Program-made: the position numbers and the translations under genes
Notes under the pieces: model-generated
The model's input: only the letters and a program-made list of their open reading frames with translations
Database searches by the model: none
Told to the model about the DNA's origin: nothing
Shown: in pieces, positions 33,239 to 41,690 of the stretch
Numbering within the stretch: position 1 is the first letter of the stretch
Layout: every line of letters begins with the position of its first letter
DNA from: RUG14871 sp045539425
GTDB taxonomy: Bacteria; Bacillota_I; Bacilli_A; Erysipelotrichales; Erysipelotrichaceae
DNA: 54,121 bases
Assembly: GCA_045539425.1 (NCBI GenBank)
Contig: JAZQFH010000018.1
Coordinates: 1 to 54,121 of the forward strand
Direction: 5' to 3'

Positions 33239-35898
33239 TTCCGCTCCCTCTTCCCGATCAGTTCGCGTAGGGTTTCAAACAGCGCTTCCGGCTGTACCGG
33301 CTTGCTGAGATGGGCATTCAGCCCCGCCTGCAGACTCCGCTGCACGTCCTCATCAAACGCATTCGCCGTTAAGGCGATAATCGGAATGAGCGCTGCGTCT
33401 TCCCGCTCCAGTGCGCGGATGCGTCTTGTTGCTTCAAGACCGTCCATTTCCGGCATCCGCATATCCATTAAGATTGCATCGTAATCATTTTCGCTGCTCT
33501 TTGTAAACATCTCCAATGCTTCCAGACCGTTATGTGCGTGATCCACTTCCATCTTCGATGACTTCAGGATCATCTGCATGATCTGGGCATTGACTTCAAC
33601 GTCTTCCGCTAAAAGGATCTTTCTGCCTTCCAGGCTGACGGAACGGACGTACTGCGATGCATCCGCACTCCGCTTGCCCGAGGCCGAGCGGTATTCTTCC
33701 AAGACCGCCGCCGCAAATAACGGCTTGGCGATAAAGCTGTCCACTCCGGCTTCTTTCGCTTCCTCCTGCACGTCATCCCAGCGGTACGCCGTCAGGATGA
33801 TGATGGCACTTTCCTCACCGATGATCTCACGGATCTTCCTGGCCGTTTCCACCCCGTCCATTTCCGGCATCTTCCAGTCCAACAGAATCAGGTTGTACGG
33901 CTCCCGTCTGGCGTGAGCCAGGTTCACCTTTTCCAGACACTCCTCACCGCTGGTTGCAGCTTCGGCTGCGATTCCGGCTTTTTCGAGCACCAGCAAGCCG
34001 TGCTCCAGTGACACCGAATCATCGTCCACCAGTAAAACCTTCATCTCTTCCGGCAGGATCTCATCCTCTTTCTCCTCTTTATGGCGTTTAGCTTCTTCCA
34101 GCGTCACGCAGACCGTAAAGACGGAGCCTTTTCCCTTTTCGCTTTCCACTTCGATCGTTCCGTTCATCATCTCGACCATGCTCCTGGTAATGGCCAGACC
34201 GAGGCCGGAGCTTCCGTATTTACTGGTGGAGGAGGCATCCTCCTGGGCAAAGGTATCAAAGATATGCGGTAAAAACTCGGGGCTCATGCCGATACCGGTA
34301 TCGCTGATCTTAAACTGCAGCGTACTCTTTTCTTCAAAGCGGTTGATTTCACCGATTTCCAGCGTAACGCTGCCGCCTTCCGGCGTGAATTTGACGGCGT
34401 TGCCCAGAATGTTGATGAGAATCTGGCGCAGTTTCATGCCGTCCCCGATATAGTAATCATCCAAATGCCCGCTTAAGCGGCATTGATAATGCTGTTTTTT
34501 CTCTTCACACTGTACGGAGAACATCGTGTTAATGGCCTCCAGCAGTTTTCTGAAGGAGAATTCCTCTTTCTTCAGTGTCATCTTTCCCGACTCGATGCGC
34601 GACATGTCCAGAATGTCGTTGATCAGATTCAATAGATGGTTTGCGCTATCGCCAATCTTCTCCAGATGGCTGCGCGTGCTGTCCGAGAGTTCCGGATCAT
34701 TCAGCGCGATGCTGTCAAGCCCGATGATGGCGTTCATCGGCGTACGGATCTCATGCGACATGTTGGATAGGAACACCGTCTTGGCTTTGCTGGCCTCTTC
34801 CGCCGCATGCAATGCCACGCTCAGCGCCTCGCTCTGCTCCTTCAGCTGCTTCTGCAGCGCCAGACTGTGCTGGAGTTCCTCCTCTTTTCCGCGGACTTCC
34901 GCCTCTGCCGTTTCCCTCTCCAAAAGGTAGCGGTTACTGCGGCGGATCTCATAGTAGATAAAGAGGAACATCAGCGTCATGGCTAAAAGCGTCAGTACCG
35001 ACTGCACCATGCTGCGCGTCAGAATTCCGCGCGAGATCCCGTCGATCTTCTCCGAAATCACGCTCTCCCTTATCAGGTAAGTCAGAAGCCAGTCCGTTCC
35101 TTCTACCGGGACATAACTCAGCGTTTCCTTGATTCCGTCATAGCTGAAAGAGACGGCGCCTCTCTGCCCGTGAGTGAACTGATCAAAGAACAGCTCGTAG
35201 GAATACTCTGCATCAAAGCTGGCTTTTTCCATCGCTTCCAGTAAGTTGTCTTCCTGCGCCAGACCGCCCAGGATCGTGTTGCTTAAGGCAATACCGCCGT
35301 GAGTGTAGATATTGCAGAAAGTCGCGGCATCCGGATCGGAATCCATGGAGACACCGGAAAGCATCTCCTTCATGTCGATTTCCATGAAGCAGACCTTCAG
35401 ATGAATATTCTGGAAGGACTTATCCACCGGGATGGCGATGACGACTTTCTTCTCCTCGCTGTTCAGATTAAATATGGAGATCTCAGGTTCCGCGAGCGTC
35501 AGATAGTCAAAACTGTATTCCGCAATGTTTTTCTGAATGCCCTGGGAAGTGTAGATTCTGCCGGCATCGTCGACGAAGGCAAACTTCTCCAGATTGTAGA
35601 GCTGTTTCATGCGTGACTGGTAGGACTGCAGATGCACGCCGTCGCTTAGATCTTCCTCTCCCATCAGACTTACGGCAACCTGCAGATCCCTAATACGGCT
35701 CTTCAGATTGTTTTCCACGACCTGCTCCCGTCTTCCGGTCAGCTCATCCAGATACAACAAGCTGACCTGACGGACCGCTTCCTCGTTTCCCCGGCTGGCA
35801 TAGCGGCCGATGTAGATGGTGCTCAATATCAAAATGGTGCCGATGATCAGCATTCCCAGCACCGCAATGGTTATCGTATGATTCTTCTTCCGTTCCAT
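33235..35898 (-). CDS. Membrane hybrid histidine kinase with two receiver domains
   Basis: An 887-aa sensor kinase. Transmembrane helices at about 8-29 and 303-323 bracket an extracellular domain of some 270 residues, probably Cache-like. A coiled coil leads to HisKA (FLSNMSHEIRTPMN), HATPase (NAVKFTPEGGSV, DTGIGM, GSSGLGLAI), then two receivers (VLLVDDDSVS with LLDWKMPEMDG, and ILLAEDVEVN with LMDMRMPEMDG). This suggests an intramolecular or inter-protein phosphorelay with the adjoining 666-aa kinase. Ligand and final target are unknown. Confidence 0.94.
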   Translation of the reverse strand: MERKKNHTITIAVLGMLIIGTILILSTIYIGRYASRGNEEAVRQVSLLYLDELTGRREQVVENNLKSRIRDLQVAVSLMGEEDLSDGVHLQSYQSRMKQLYNLEKFAFVDDAGRIYTSQGIQKNIAEYSFDYLTLAEPEISIFNLNSEEKKVVIAIPVDKSFQNIHLKVCFMEIDMKEMLSGVSMDSDPDAATFCNIYTHGGIALSNTILGGLAQEDNLLEAMEKASFDAEYSYELFFDQFTHGQRGAVSFSYDGIKETLSYVPVEGTDWLLTYLIRESVISEKIDGISRGILTRSMVQSVLTLLAMTLMFLFIYYEIRRSNRYLLERETAEAEVRGKEEELQHSLALQKQLKEQSEALSVALHAAEEASKAKTVFLSNMSHEIRTPMNAIIGLDSIALNDPELSDSTRSHLEKIGDSANHLLNLINDILDMSRIESGKMTLKKEEFSFRKLLEAINTMFSVQCEEKKQHYQCRLSGHLDDYYIGDGMKLRQILINILGNAVKFTPEGGSVTLEIGEINRFEEKSTLQFKISDTGIGMSPEFLPHIFDTFAQEDASSTSKYGSSGLGLAITRSMVEMMNGTIEVESEKGKGSVFTVCVTLEEAKRHKEEKEDEILPEEMKVLLVDDDSVSLEHGLLVLEKAGIAAEAATSGEECLEKVNLAHARREPYNLILLDWKMPEMDGVETARKIREIIGEESAIIILTAYRWDDVQEEAKEAGVDSFIAKPLFAAAVLEEYRSASGKRSADASQYVRSVSLEGRKILLAEDVEVNAQIMQMILKSSKMEVDHAHNGLEALEMFTKSSENDYDAILMDMRMPEMDGLEATRRIRALEREDAALIPIIALTANAFDEDVQRSLQAGLNAHLSKPVQPEALFETLRELIGKRERK

Positions 35899-36063
35899 GA
35901 ATTCTCCCGCTTAATCATATAAAAAGAAACATCAGGAAAACCGGAGTGTTCCCTGTTTCAAAATGGATGAAATACTCTTTCCGTTATTATCATTTTACTA
36001 CCTGCCCTTTCCTTTTTCCAATACTCCAAAAGAGATTCCTCCCTTATGTACCTGTTTTGGCGG

Positions 36064-36069
36064 TATAAT
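36064..36069 (+). promoter_or_regulatory. -10 box before the 157-aa gene
   Basis: TATAAT; 30 nt before ATG 36100, with CAGGAGG between. Confidence 0.5.
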
Positions 36070-36099
36070 AATGACAGATCATACAACAGGAGGACTGAC

Positions 36100-36573
36100 A
36101 TGAAACAGGATATCATCAATCATGAGTTACATATTACCATTCCGGAAGGGTTCCATCTGCTGAGCGAAGACGAGCTGAATCAGATCTACATGGATGAGAA
36201 TGCCGAGAGATGGGGCATGCGCAACGAGGAAGACCACATGATCTTTGTTATTTACTATCACCGCTCCAATCCGCTGTTAGCGGCACTGGCCAGCGAGAAC
36301 GATATCGTAAAAAGCACCCAGCTGAAGCTGGCAAAGGGCATGGAAAATCACGGCTATGCCTTTAACGGCTACTTCAGTAAGGAAGCCTGCGGGCAGGAAC
36401 GTCCCGGCTTTGATTACGAATACAACGTAGGTGCCGTTCGTCAGAGCGGACGCATTCTGATCATCAAGAAGAAAAACGTCTGCTACACCGTCTACTTCTA
36501 CACCCGTGACAACCTGCTGGATAAAAACCTGGTGCACTTTGACGAAGTAATCAACAGCCTTTCCTTTGAATAG
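36100..36573 (+). CDS. Hypothetical protein, 157 aa
   Basis: I do not recognise the family. A soluble alpha/beta protein with no signal peptide; begins MKQDIINHELHITIPEGF and ends in VHFDEVINSLSFE. The pattern, an amphipathic beta start, a long aromatic middle (YEYNVGAVRQ) and a C-terminal helix, resembles small Bacillota proteins of unknown role that fold like PsbP/DcrB domains. The ATG at 36100 has CAGGAGG 8 nt upstream; the frame upstream to 36046 contains the -10 box and is not coding. Monocistronic. Confidence 0.8.
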   Translation: MKQDIINHELHITIPEGFHLLSEDELNQIYMDENAERWGMRNEEDHMIFVIYYHRSNPLLAALASENDIVKSTQLKLAKGMENHGYAFNGYFSKEACGQERPGFDYEYNVGAVRQSGRILIIKKKNVCYTVYFYTRDNLLDKNLVHFDEVINSLSFE

Positions 36574-36580
36574 ACATACC

Positions 36581-36605
36581 GCATCCCTCAGGGGATGCTT
36601 TTTTC
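36581..36605 (+). terminator. Terminator after the 157-aa gene
   Basis: GCATCCC-TCAG-GGGATGC then a T run. Confidence 0.88.
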
Positions 36606-36628
36606 TGGAGTGACTTCCTTCCTTCCGC

Positions 36629-36634
36629 TATAAT
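36629..36634 (+). promoter_or_regulatory. -10 box of the yjjG-like gene
   Basis: TATAAT ending 7 nt before ATG 36642, leaving no room for a normal leader. Confidence 0.5.
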
Positions 36635-36641
36635 AAGAGCT

Positions 36642-37355
36642 ATGAGAAAACATGAGATCAGAACCGTACTCTGGGATATTGACGGAACCCTTCTGGATTT
36701 CAACGCGGCGGAAACCGCGGCAATCAAAGCACTTTTTCATAAATTCAGACTCGGGGAATGCACGGATGAGATGGTGGAGCTGTACTCGCGCATCAACCTC
36801 TCCTATTGGGAGCGGCTGGAGCGCAATGAGATCACCAAGCCGGAAGTGCTCGTCGGCCGCTTTGAGACCTTCTTTTCCGCCATCGGTGTCAACCCTAAGG
36901 TTGCCAGAGAATTCAACGCACACTATCAGCTGCAGCTTGGCGAAACGATCGTCTACCGTGATGACAGCTTTGACATCATCGCATCCCTCAAAGGAAAAGT
37001 GAAGCAGTACATCGTCTCTAACGGAACCGTCATTGCCCAGACAAAGAAACTGAAACGCTCCGGTTTTGATACGCTGATGGACGGCATCTTCCTTTCGGAA
37101 GAGCTGGGTGTGGAAAAGCCGAATATCGGCTTCTTTGAAGGCGTTGAAAAAGTCATCGGACCGCTGGATCACGATTCGACGCTCATTGTCGGGGATTCCC
37201 TTACCAGCGATATTCAGGGCGGCATCAATGCCGCAATCCAAACCTGCTGGTACAACCCCGCAAAAAAAAACATCCCGGACGGCATGCACATCGATTACGT
37301 CATTTCCGATCTGCATGAGATCTATCTCATCCTTTCAGTGGAGGACGTCATATGA
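36642..37355 (+). CDS. yjjG: YjjG-family noncanonical pyrimidine nucleotidase (HAD)
   Basis: A 237-aa HAD phosphatase. Motif I WDIDGTLLDF, motif II VSNGT, motif III Lys in GVEKPNIGFF, motif IV VGDSLTSDIQGG followed by CWYNP. These and the length match YjjG/YfnB, which dephosphorylate noncanonical and damaged pyrimidine nucleotides. The -10 box lies 7 nt before the ATG and no Shine-Dalgarno fits, so the message is probably leaderless. The stop overlaps the DUF3990 gene's start by 4 bp. Confidence 0.9.
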   Translation: MRKHEIRTVLWDIDGTLLDFNAAETAAIKALFHKFRLGECTDEMVELYSRINLSYWERLERNEITKPEVLVGRFETFFSAIGVNPKVAREFNAHYQLQLGETIVYRDDSFDIIASLKGKVKQYIVSNGTVIAQTKKLKRSGFDTLMDGIFLSEELGVEKPNIGFFEGVEKVIGPLDHDSTLIVGDSLTSDIQGGINAAIQTCWYNPAKKNIPDGMHIDYVISDLHEIYLILSVEDVI

Positions 37356-37906
37356 AAATGAAACTCTATCACACCGCATTTCTGATTCTAAAAGAGCCTG
37401 ATATCCGTCACGGCAGAAAGAATGCCGATTTTGCCCAGGGATTCTACACCAGCCCGCAGAAGGAATTCTGCCTGCGCTGGGCAACGGAAAAGGCGGGATG
37501 TTCCACCTGGATCAACGAATATGAGCTCGATACCGAAGGGCTGAATATCGTAACGCTTCAGCGCGATGAGAACTGGTTCTATTATCTCTGGGATAACCGA
37601 AGGCTGAAAGAAGAGCGCTATCCGGATGCGGATGTCATCATCGGCCCGATTGCCAATGATACGATCTACGATACCTTCGGCATCAATACCAGCGGCTTTC
37701 TTACCGTTGAGCAGTCTCTGGCCACGCTGAAAAAAGGACCGGAATACCTCCAGGCAGCCATCAAGAGCGAAAAGGCCGCTTCAAAGTTAAAATGGATCAG
37801 CGCAAAAGAACTGAGCAGCGAAGAGATCCGCCAAAGCCGCGCCTCCGTCTTAAAAGAGCAGGAGGCATATCAGACAGAAATTGCCCGCCTCTTTGAAACA
37901 TTCTGA
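37352..37906 (+). CDS. DUF3990-like protein, ADP-ribosyltransferase-like fold
   Basis: A 184-aa protein. The start LYHTAF, then HGRKNADFAQGFYTSPQ with FCLRWA, follows the DUF3990 pattern (H near the start, DFG-x-GFYxT, then xA-xxWA). That family is predicted to share the ADP-ribosyltransferase fold with an H-Y-E triad; H7, the Tyr of GFYTS and the Glu of TVEQSL are the obvious candidates. It overlaps yjjG by 4 bp. DUF3990 genes are often next to small DUF3791 genes, but none is here. Activity and target are unknown. Confidence 0.78.
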   Translation: MKMKLYHTAFLILKEPDIRHGRKNADFAQGFYTSPQKEFCLRWATEKAGCSTWINEYELDTEGLNIVTLQRDENWFYYLWDNRRLKEERYPDADVIIGPIANDTIYDTFGINTSGFLTVEQSLATLKKGPEYLQAAIKSEKAASKLKWISAKELSSEEIRQSRASVLKEQEAYQTEIARLFETF

Positions 37907-37909
37907 AAT

Positions 37910-37937
37910 AACGTCCGCAACTCGGGCGTTTTCTTTT
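37910..37937 (+). terminator. Terminator of the yjjG-DUF3990 operon
   Basis: AACGTCCG-CAACT-CGGGCGTT then TTCTTTTTC; one T-G pair in the stem. Confidence 0.75.
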
Positions 37938-37971
37938 TCAAGTGAAGAAGTTATCCTGCTTTTCTTTGTTG

Positions 37972-37977
37972 TATAAT
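37972..37977 (+). promoter_or_regulatory. -10 box of the lipase fusion gene
   Basis: TATAAT with a TTATCC-like -35 at 37951-37956 (short spacer). A leader of about 75 nt and AAGAGG precede ATG 38061. Confidence 0.45.
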
Positions 37978-38060
37978 ATGAGAGAAATCACATATTAATA
38001 TCATTTATTTATTCCACTGCTTCTCTTTGCTGAAAAGAAAGATTCCAAGAGGTATTTTCC

Positions 38061-40718
38061 ATGAAAAAAACACCGCGGTTTCTCTTACGGATCACGCTAC
38101 TGTTACTGAGCATCCTTCTTTTTGTTCCGTCCTTTTCCCATATAAAAGCCGAAGGAGAAGACGGCACAAAGATGCTGCACTCCCGCTTCTACGTATTAAC
38201 GGCGCAGGATTACAGGGAATTTGAAGTGCCCTTTAACAGGGACTGGTTCCGCGCGGATGCATCCGGATACTCACACGATCTGGCCAAGCTTTCGCTGGGA
38301 CTTGCCACCGCAGCCTTCCGCCCGTCCCGGGCACATCTGGAAGGAGTCACCAGCTACGATGAAAATCTGACCAATTTCCTGAGCGAAGCCGGCTTTAGTG
38401 ATCTCTCTTCGGACGACTATGATAAGAACCCCAGCATGTATACCGTCAGCACGGTCATGGGACATCAGAAAATCGGCAGCGGGGATGACGCCTTTGAGCT
38501 GATTGCCGTGGGCGTCTGCGGGCAGGGATATATCGATGAGTGGGAATCCAATTTCTCCATCGGCAGTGGAAATGTTCACGACGGCTTCCGGCGCTCTTCG
38601 GAACTCGTATTCAACCGCATCTTCGGCTATATTGCCGCCAACCATCTGGAAGGCCCGCTGAAGGTATGGATCTCCGGCTTCAGCCGCGCCGCCGCCGTCA
38701 GTAATCTGACTGCCGCCATGCTGGTGGATACGGACGTCTTTGATGCAAGCGGCGTATTCGCCTACACCTTTGCGACGCCTCGCAACGTCCGGGATCAGGA
38801 CTTTGCGCGCTACCCCAATATCTTCAATATCGTCGGGAAGACGGACCCGGTTCCTCTTGTGCCCTTTGCTGACTGGGGCTATGAACGCTACGGTACCACG
38901 CTCTACCTTCCGGCAATGGAAACCGACTCCGACTTCGATCTGAAGCGCGAGAAAGCCAACGGAATCTACAAGGAACTTACCGGGATTGATTACTGGTACA
39001 ACAAGGAAACCTACGTCGTCTTAAAGAATGTTCTGGGCTACCTTCTGACCCTTTCCCCGAGTGTTGATATCTATGCCGAAAGTCTGCAGGAGAAGCTCAT
39101 CCATATCTGGGAAGACCGCTCTCCCGTCAATATTCTTTCGAATCTGTTGTCCATTGCCAACGATCCGGTCCTAATCAACGAAAAAACCAAGGACGAGGCG
39201 GACGCCCTCTTAAACTATCTTGTCAGCATGATCGGCGCCTACCGCGCGCAGGACAGCATCTTCCGCCGCTGGAACTCACGGGCTTCCTCTGCCATCAACC
39301 TGGCCCAGGCACACACCCCGGAGCTTTACATCTCCTGGGTCTATTCAGAGAATGATCCGGAGCAGCTGTACAACTACTACGACGAATATTCCATTCTTTA
39401 TGTCAACGCCTCCTATGAGGTATCCCTGTTAAGAGACGGAAAGGTCGTCGAATCCCTTCCTGCCATCTATGCGACGGACGCCGATACATGGCAGACCACG
39501 GAGCTGATTCCGAAAAAGGATAGGGTCGTTCCGGACTCTTTCCGCTATATGGATTACACGGATGATCAGATCCGCATCCTGTTGCCGCGGGATGAGGCCT
39601 ATTCCGTTTATGTGAAATGCGAAAAGAAGAATTTCATTACGGTTCTGAAGCTGGATTATTCCCTCGGCAGACAGAAACCGGACATCGCCACCGCCTACTC
39701 CTATCCCGTTCCGGCAGGGGCGGAATACACCGTCACCTTTACCCCGGACAACAAGGTGGAATTTGCCTGTTCGGAAGGATTCCGTGAGGAATTAGTGGAA
39801 AAGGGAAACTATCAGCTGGATATCTCTGACACCATCCGGATCCTAAACGGTACGGTCTTCGGTCTTTACTGGGGAGATGCCGTCATCATTTTCCTGAGTG
39901 TCCTGATTTTCATTATCACGCTGATTCTCTTCCAGGCGACCTACTTCATCGGCCGCTTCCAGTTCCGCCGGAAAATCAAGAAAGGCTGGATTCCGAAGGA
40001 TTCGAAATACCACGTGATTCCGACGTTATGCGTCTATTCGATCTTCATGCTGTTTCTGATCATGGAATTCTATAAGGCGCTCTTACCGGACCGTCCGGGC
40101 ATGATCCTCTGCTTCAAGATCGTCATCGGTACCCTTTCGGTTCTGATTGCCCTCAGCGGCTACCTGCGCAAAAAGACGCGGCTGTCCCTCATCACGCTTC
40201 TGGCTTTGATTCTGTTAATGGCAGCCGATACGGTAACAACAAAGTCGCTCATCTTCGGACCGGCGCTCCACATTACGGCATACCTTCTGCTCAGTTATGC
40301 CTTCTACCGTGAAGAGAAGCCCGTCAGACGTCAGATCTACGCCTGGCTCAGCGGGTCTCTCGTTGCCGCCTGCATTCTCCTATTGATCAAAGGCGAGTAC
40401 GGAGCGATGCGCCTGCTTGCGATCATATATGTGGTTGCGGCCATTCTGATGGTGACGCTTTCCGTCACGCTGCGCCGCAGGGTCATGATCGGTGCCTTAC
40501 TATTATTCCTCAGCGGAATTCTGCTTATGGTAAACGAAGTCAACGGGAAGACATTCCTTTCCCACATCATCTCTTTAGGCACGTATTACGCCGCCATCGC
40601 CGTGATGGCTTCCACATGCATCCACACCGTCCGCTATAAGCTGGTGCCTGAAGTCTCTTTGGAGGATACGGAAGAAGAGGATGATGCAGCTGCGGAGGAA
40701 ACCGCCCAGGAAGAATAA
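38061..40718 (+). CDS. Secreted lipase fused to a YhhN-like membrane domain
   Basis: An 885-aa protein. A signal peptide (1-30) is followed by an alpha/beta-hydrolase domain with the nucleophile S208 in WISGFSRAAA (GxSxA), an Asp in VGKTDPVPLVP near 262, and class-3-lipase style blocks FAYTFATPRNV and NIFNIVGKTDP. A beta-rich region follows, then about nine transmembrane segments from residue 600. That part has the order and motifs of YhhN/TMEM86 lysoplasmalogenases: KALLPDR..., ILLMAADTV...HITAYLLLSYAFY, IGALLLFLSGILLMVNE and LGTYYAA. The usual second SD is SG here. An acidic tail of Glu and Asp ends the protein. Hypothesis: acyl removal outside, vinyl-ether cleavage in the membrane. Confidence 0.75.
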   Translation: MKKTPRFLLRITLLLLSILLFVPSFSHIKAEGEDGTKMLHSRFYVLTAQDYREFEVPFNRDWFRADASGYSHDLAKLSLGLATAAFRPSRAHLEGVTSYDENLTNFLSEAGFSDLSSDDYDKNPSMYTVSTVMGHQKIGSGDDAFELIAVGVCGQGYIDEWESNFSIGSGNVHDGFRRSSELVFNRIFGYIAANHLEGPLKVWISGFSRAAAVSNLTAAMLVDTDVFDASGVFAYTFATPRNVRDQDFARYPNIFNIVGKTDPVPLVPFADWGYERYGTTLYLPAMETDSDFDLKREKANGIYKELTGIDYWYNKETYVVLKNVLGYLLTLSPSVDIYAESLQEKLIHIWEDRSPVNILSNLLSIANDPVLINEKTKDEADALLNYLVSMIGAYRAQDSIFRRWNSRASSAINLAQAHTPELYISWVYSENDPEQLYNYYDEYSILYVNASYEVSLLRDGKVVESLPAIYATDADTWQTTELIPKKDRVVPDSFRYMDYTDDQIRILLPRDEAYSVYVKCEKKNFITVLKLDYSLGRQKPDIATAYSYPVPAGAEYTVTFTPDNKVEFACSEGFREELVEKGNYQLDISDTIRILNGTVFGLYWGDAVIIFLSVLIFIITLILFQATYFIGRFQFRRKIKKGWIPKDSKYHVIPTLCVYSIFMLFLIMEFYKALLPDRPGMILCFKIVIGTLSVLIALSGYLRKKTRLSLITLLALILLMAADTVTTKSLIFGPALHITAYLLLSYAFYREEKPVRRQIYAWLSGSLVAACILLLIKGEYGAMRLLAIIYVVAAILMVTLSVTLRRRVMIGALLLFLSGILLMVNEVNGKTFLSHIISLGTYYAAIAVMASTCIHTVRYKLVPEVSLEDTEEEDDAAAEETAQEE

Positions 40719-40743
40719 CCGACACAAAATAACAGAAAACGCA

Positions 40744-40772
40744 AAACAGGAGAGGATCATCCTCTCCTGTTT
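40744..40772. terminator. Bidirectional terminator
   Basis: 14-bp perfect arms (AAACAGGAGAGGAT on the left) around a single C, T-rich on both sides. Shared by the lipase gene and the permease operon. Confidence 0.9.
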
Positions 40773-40775
40773 GAT

Positions 40776-41690
40776 TTATAACATCAGATTTACCAGCATT
40801 CCAGAGACAAGTGAGAATGCCATGACATATGCCAGATATAACAGAAAGCGCCTTAACCCCAGTACGATCTTCAGTGCTCCGAGATTTGTGATCTTGGTTG
40901 CCGGCCCCGTCAACATGAAGGCCGTTGCCGAGCCGAGGCTCATGCCGTTCTGAAGCCACTCCTGCAATAAGGGAATCGTTGCGCCTCCGCAGGCATACAG
41001 CGGCACGCCGATGGTCGCGGCCATTAAGATGCCCCACGCCTCATTACCGCCAAACACCTTTGACATCAGGTCCTGCGGTACATAGCGCTGAAAGAGGGCT
41101 GACAAGAGGATCCCGAGAAAGAAATAGGGACCGGTTGCCTTAAGATTCCGCCACACATTCAGAAGATAGCGGACAAGCAGATTCGGATGCGTATCGCGGC
41201 TTTTTCTTTCTTCAAATCCCTTAAAGTCAAAGAATTTCCCCTTACCGTAAAACAGAAAGATGAGAATGCCGGCCGTACATCCGCACAAAAGACAGCTTAT
41301 GATACGCACGGCCAGTACCTTTGTGCCCAGCGCTCCGCTGTAGATGATCAGCTGCGGATTTAGAAGAATTGACGTCATCATAAACGCCGCCAGCCAGTCT
41401 TCCCGCATTCCCTGCTTATGAAATGAAGCCGCAATCGGGATCGTTCCGTACATGCAGAGCGGGGAAGCCATTCCCAATAGACATGCCGGCAGAATCCCGA
41501 GTAACCCCCACTTCTTATCTTTCATTGCCGCAAAAACATGATGGATCCTATCCTTTGCGAAAACGGAAATAAAGGATCCGATCAGCATTCCCGCAACCCA
41601 GTAACCGAAAATCTGTCTGAGCTGGATTTCGGAATAATACCAGAGGTAAACAAACTCCCGCTTCAGGATGGAAAAGAGTTCACTCATCAA
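40776..41690 (-). CDS. Predicted permease (DUF318/ArsP-like, UPF0718 family)
   Basis: A 304-aa membrane protein with about eight transmembrane segments in two halves. SPLCMYGTIPIAAS in the first half and GVPLYACGGATIPLL in the second, each with a Cys, plus LTGPATKITNLGALK, are the UPF0718 signature. Relatives include ArsP, which exports organoarsenicals. The transport substrate here is unknown. It is last in a three-gene operon and overlaps the DUF362 gene by 11 bp. Confidence 0.85.
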   Translation of the reverse strand: MMSELFSILKREFVYLWYYSEIQLRQIFGYWVAGMLIGSFISVFAKDRIHHVFAAMKDKKWGLLGILPACLLGMASPLCMYGTIPIAASFHKQGMREDWLAAFMMTSILLNPQLIIYSGALGTKVLAVRIISCLLCGCTAGILIFLFYGKGKFFDFKGFEERKSRDTHPNLLVRYLLNVWRNLKATGPYFFLGILLSALFQRYVPQDLMSKVFGGNEAWGILMAATIGVPLYACGGATIPLLQEWLQNGMSLGSATAFMLTGPATKITNLGALKIVLGLRRFLLYLAYVMAFSLVSGMLVNLML

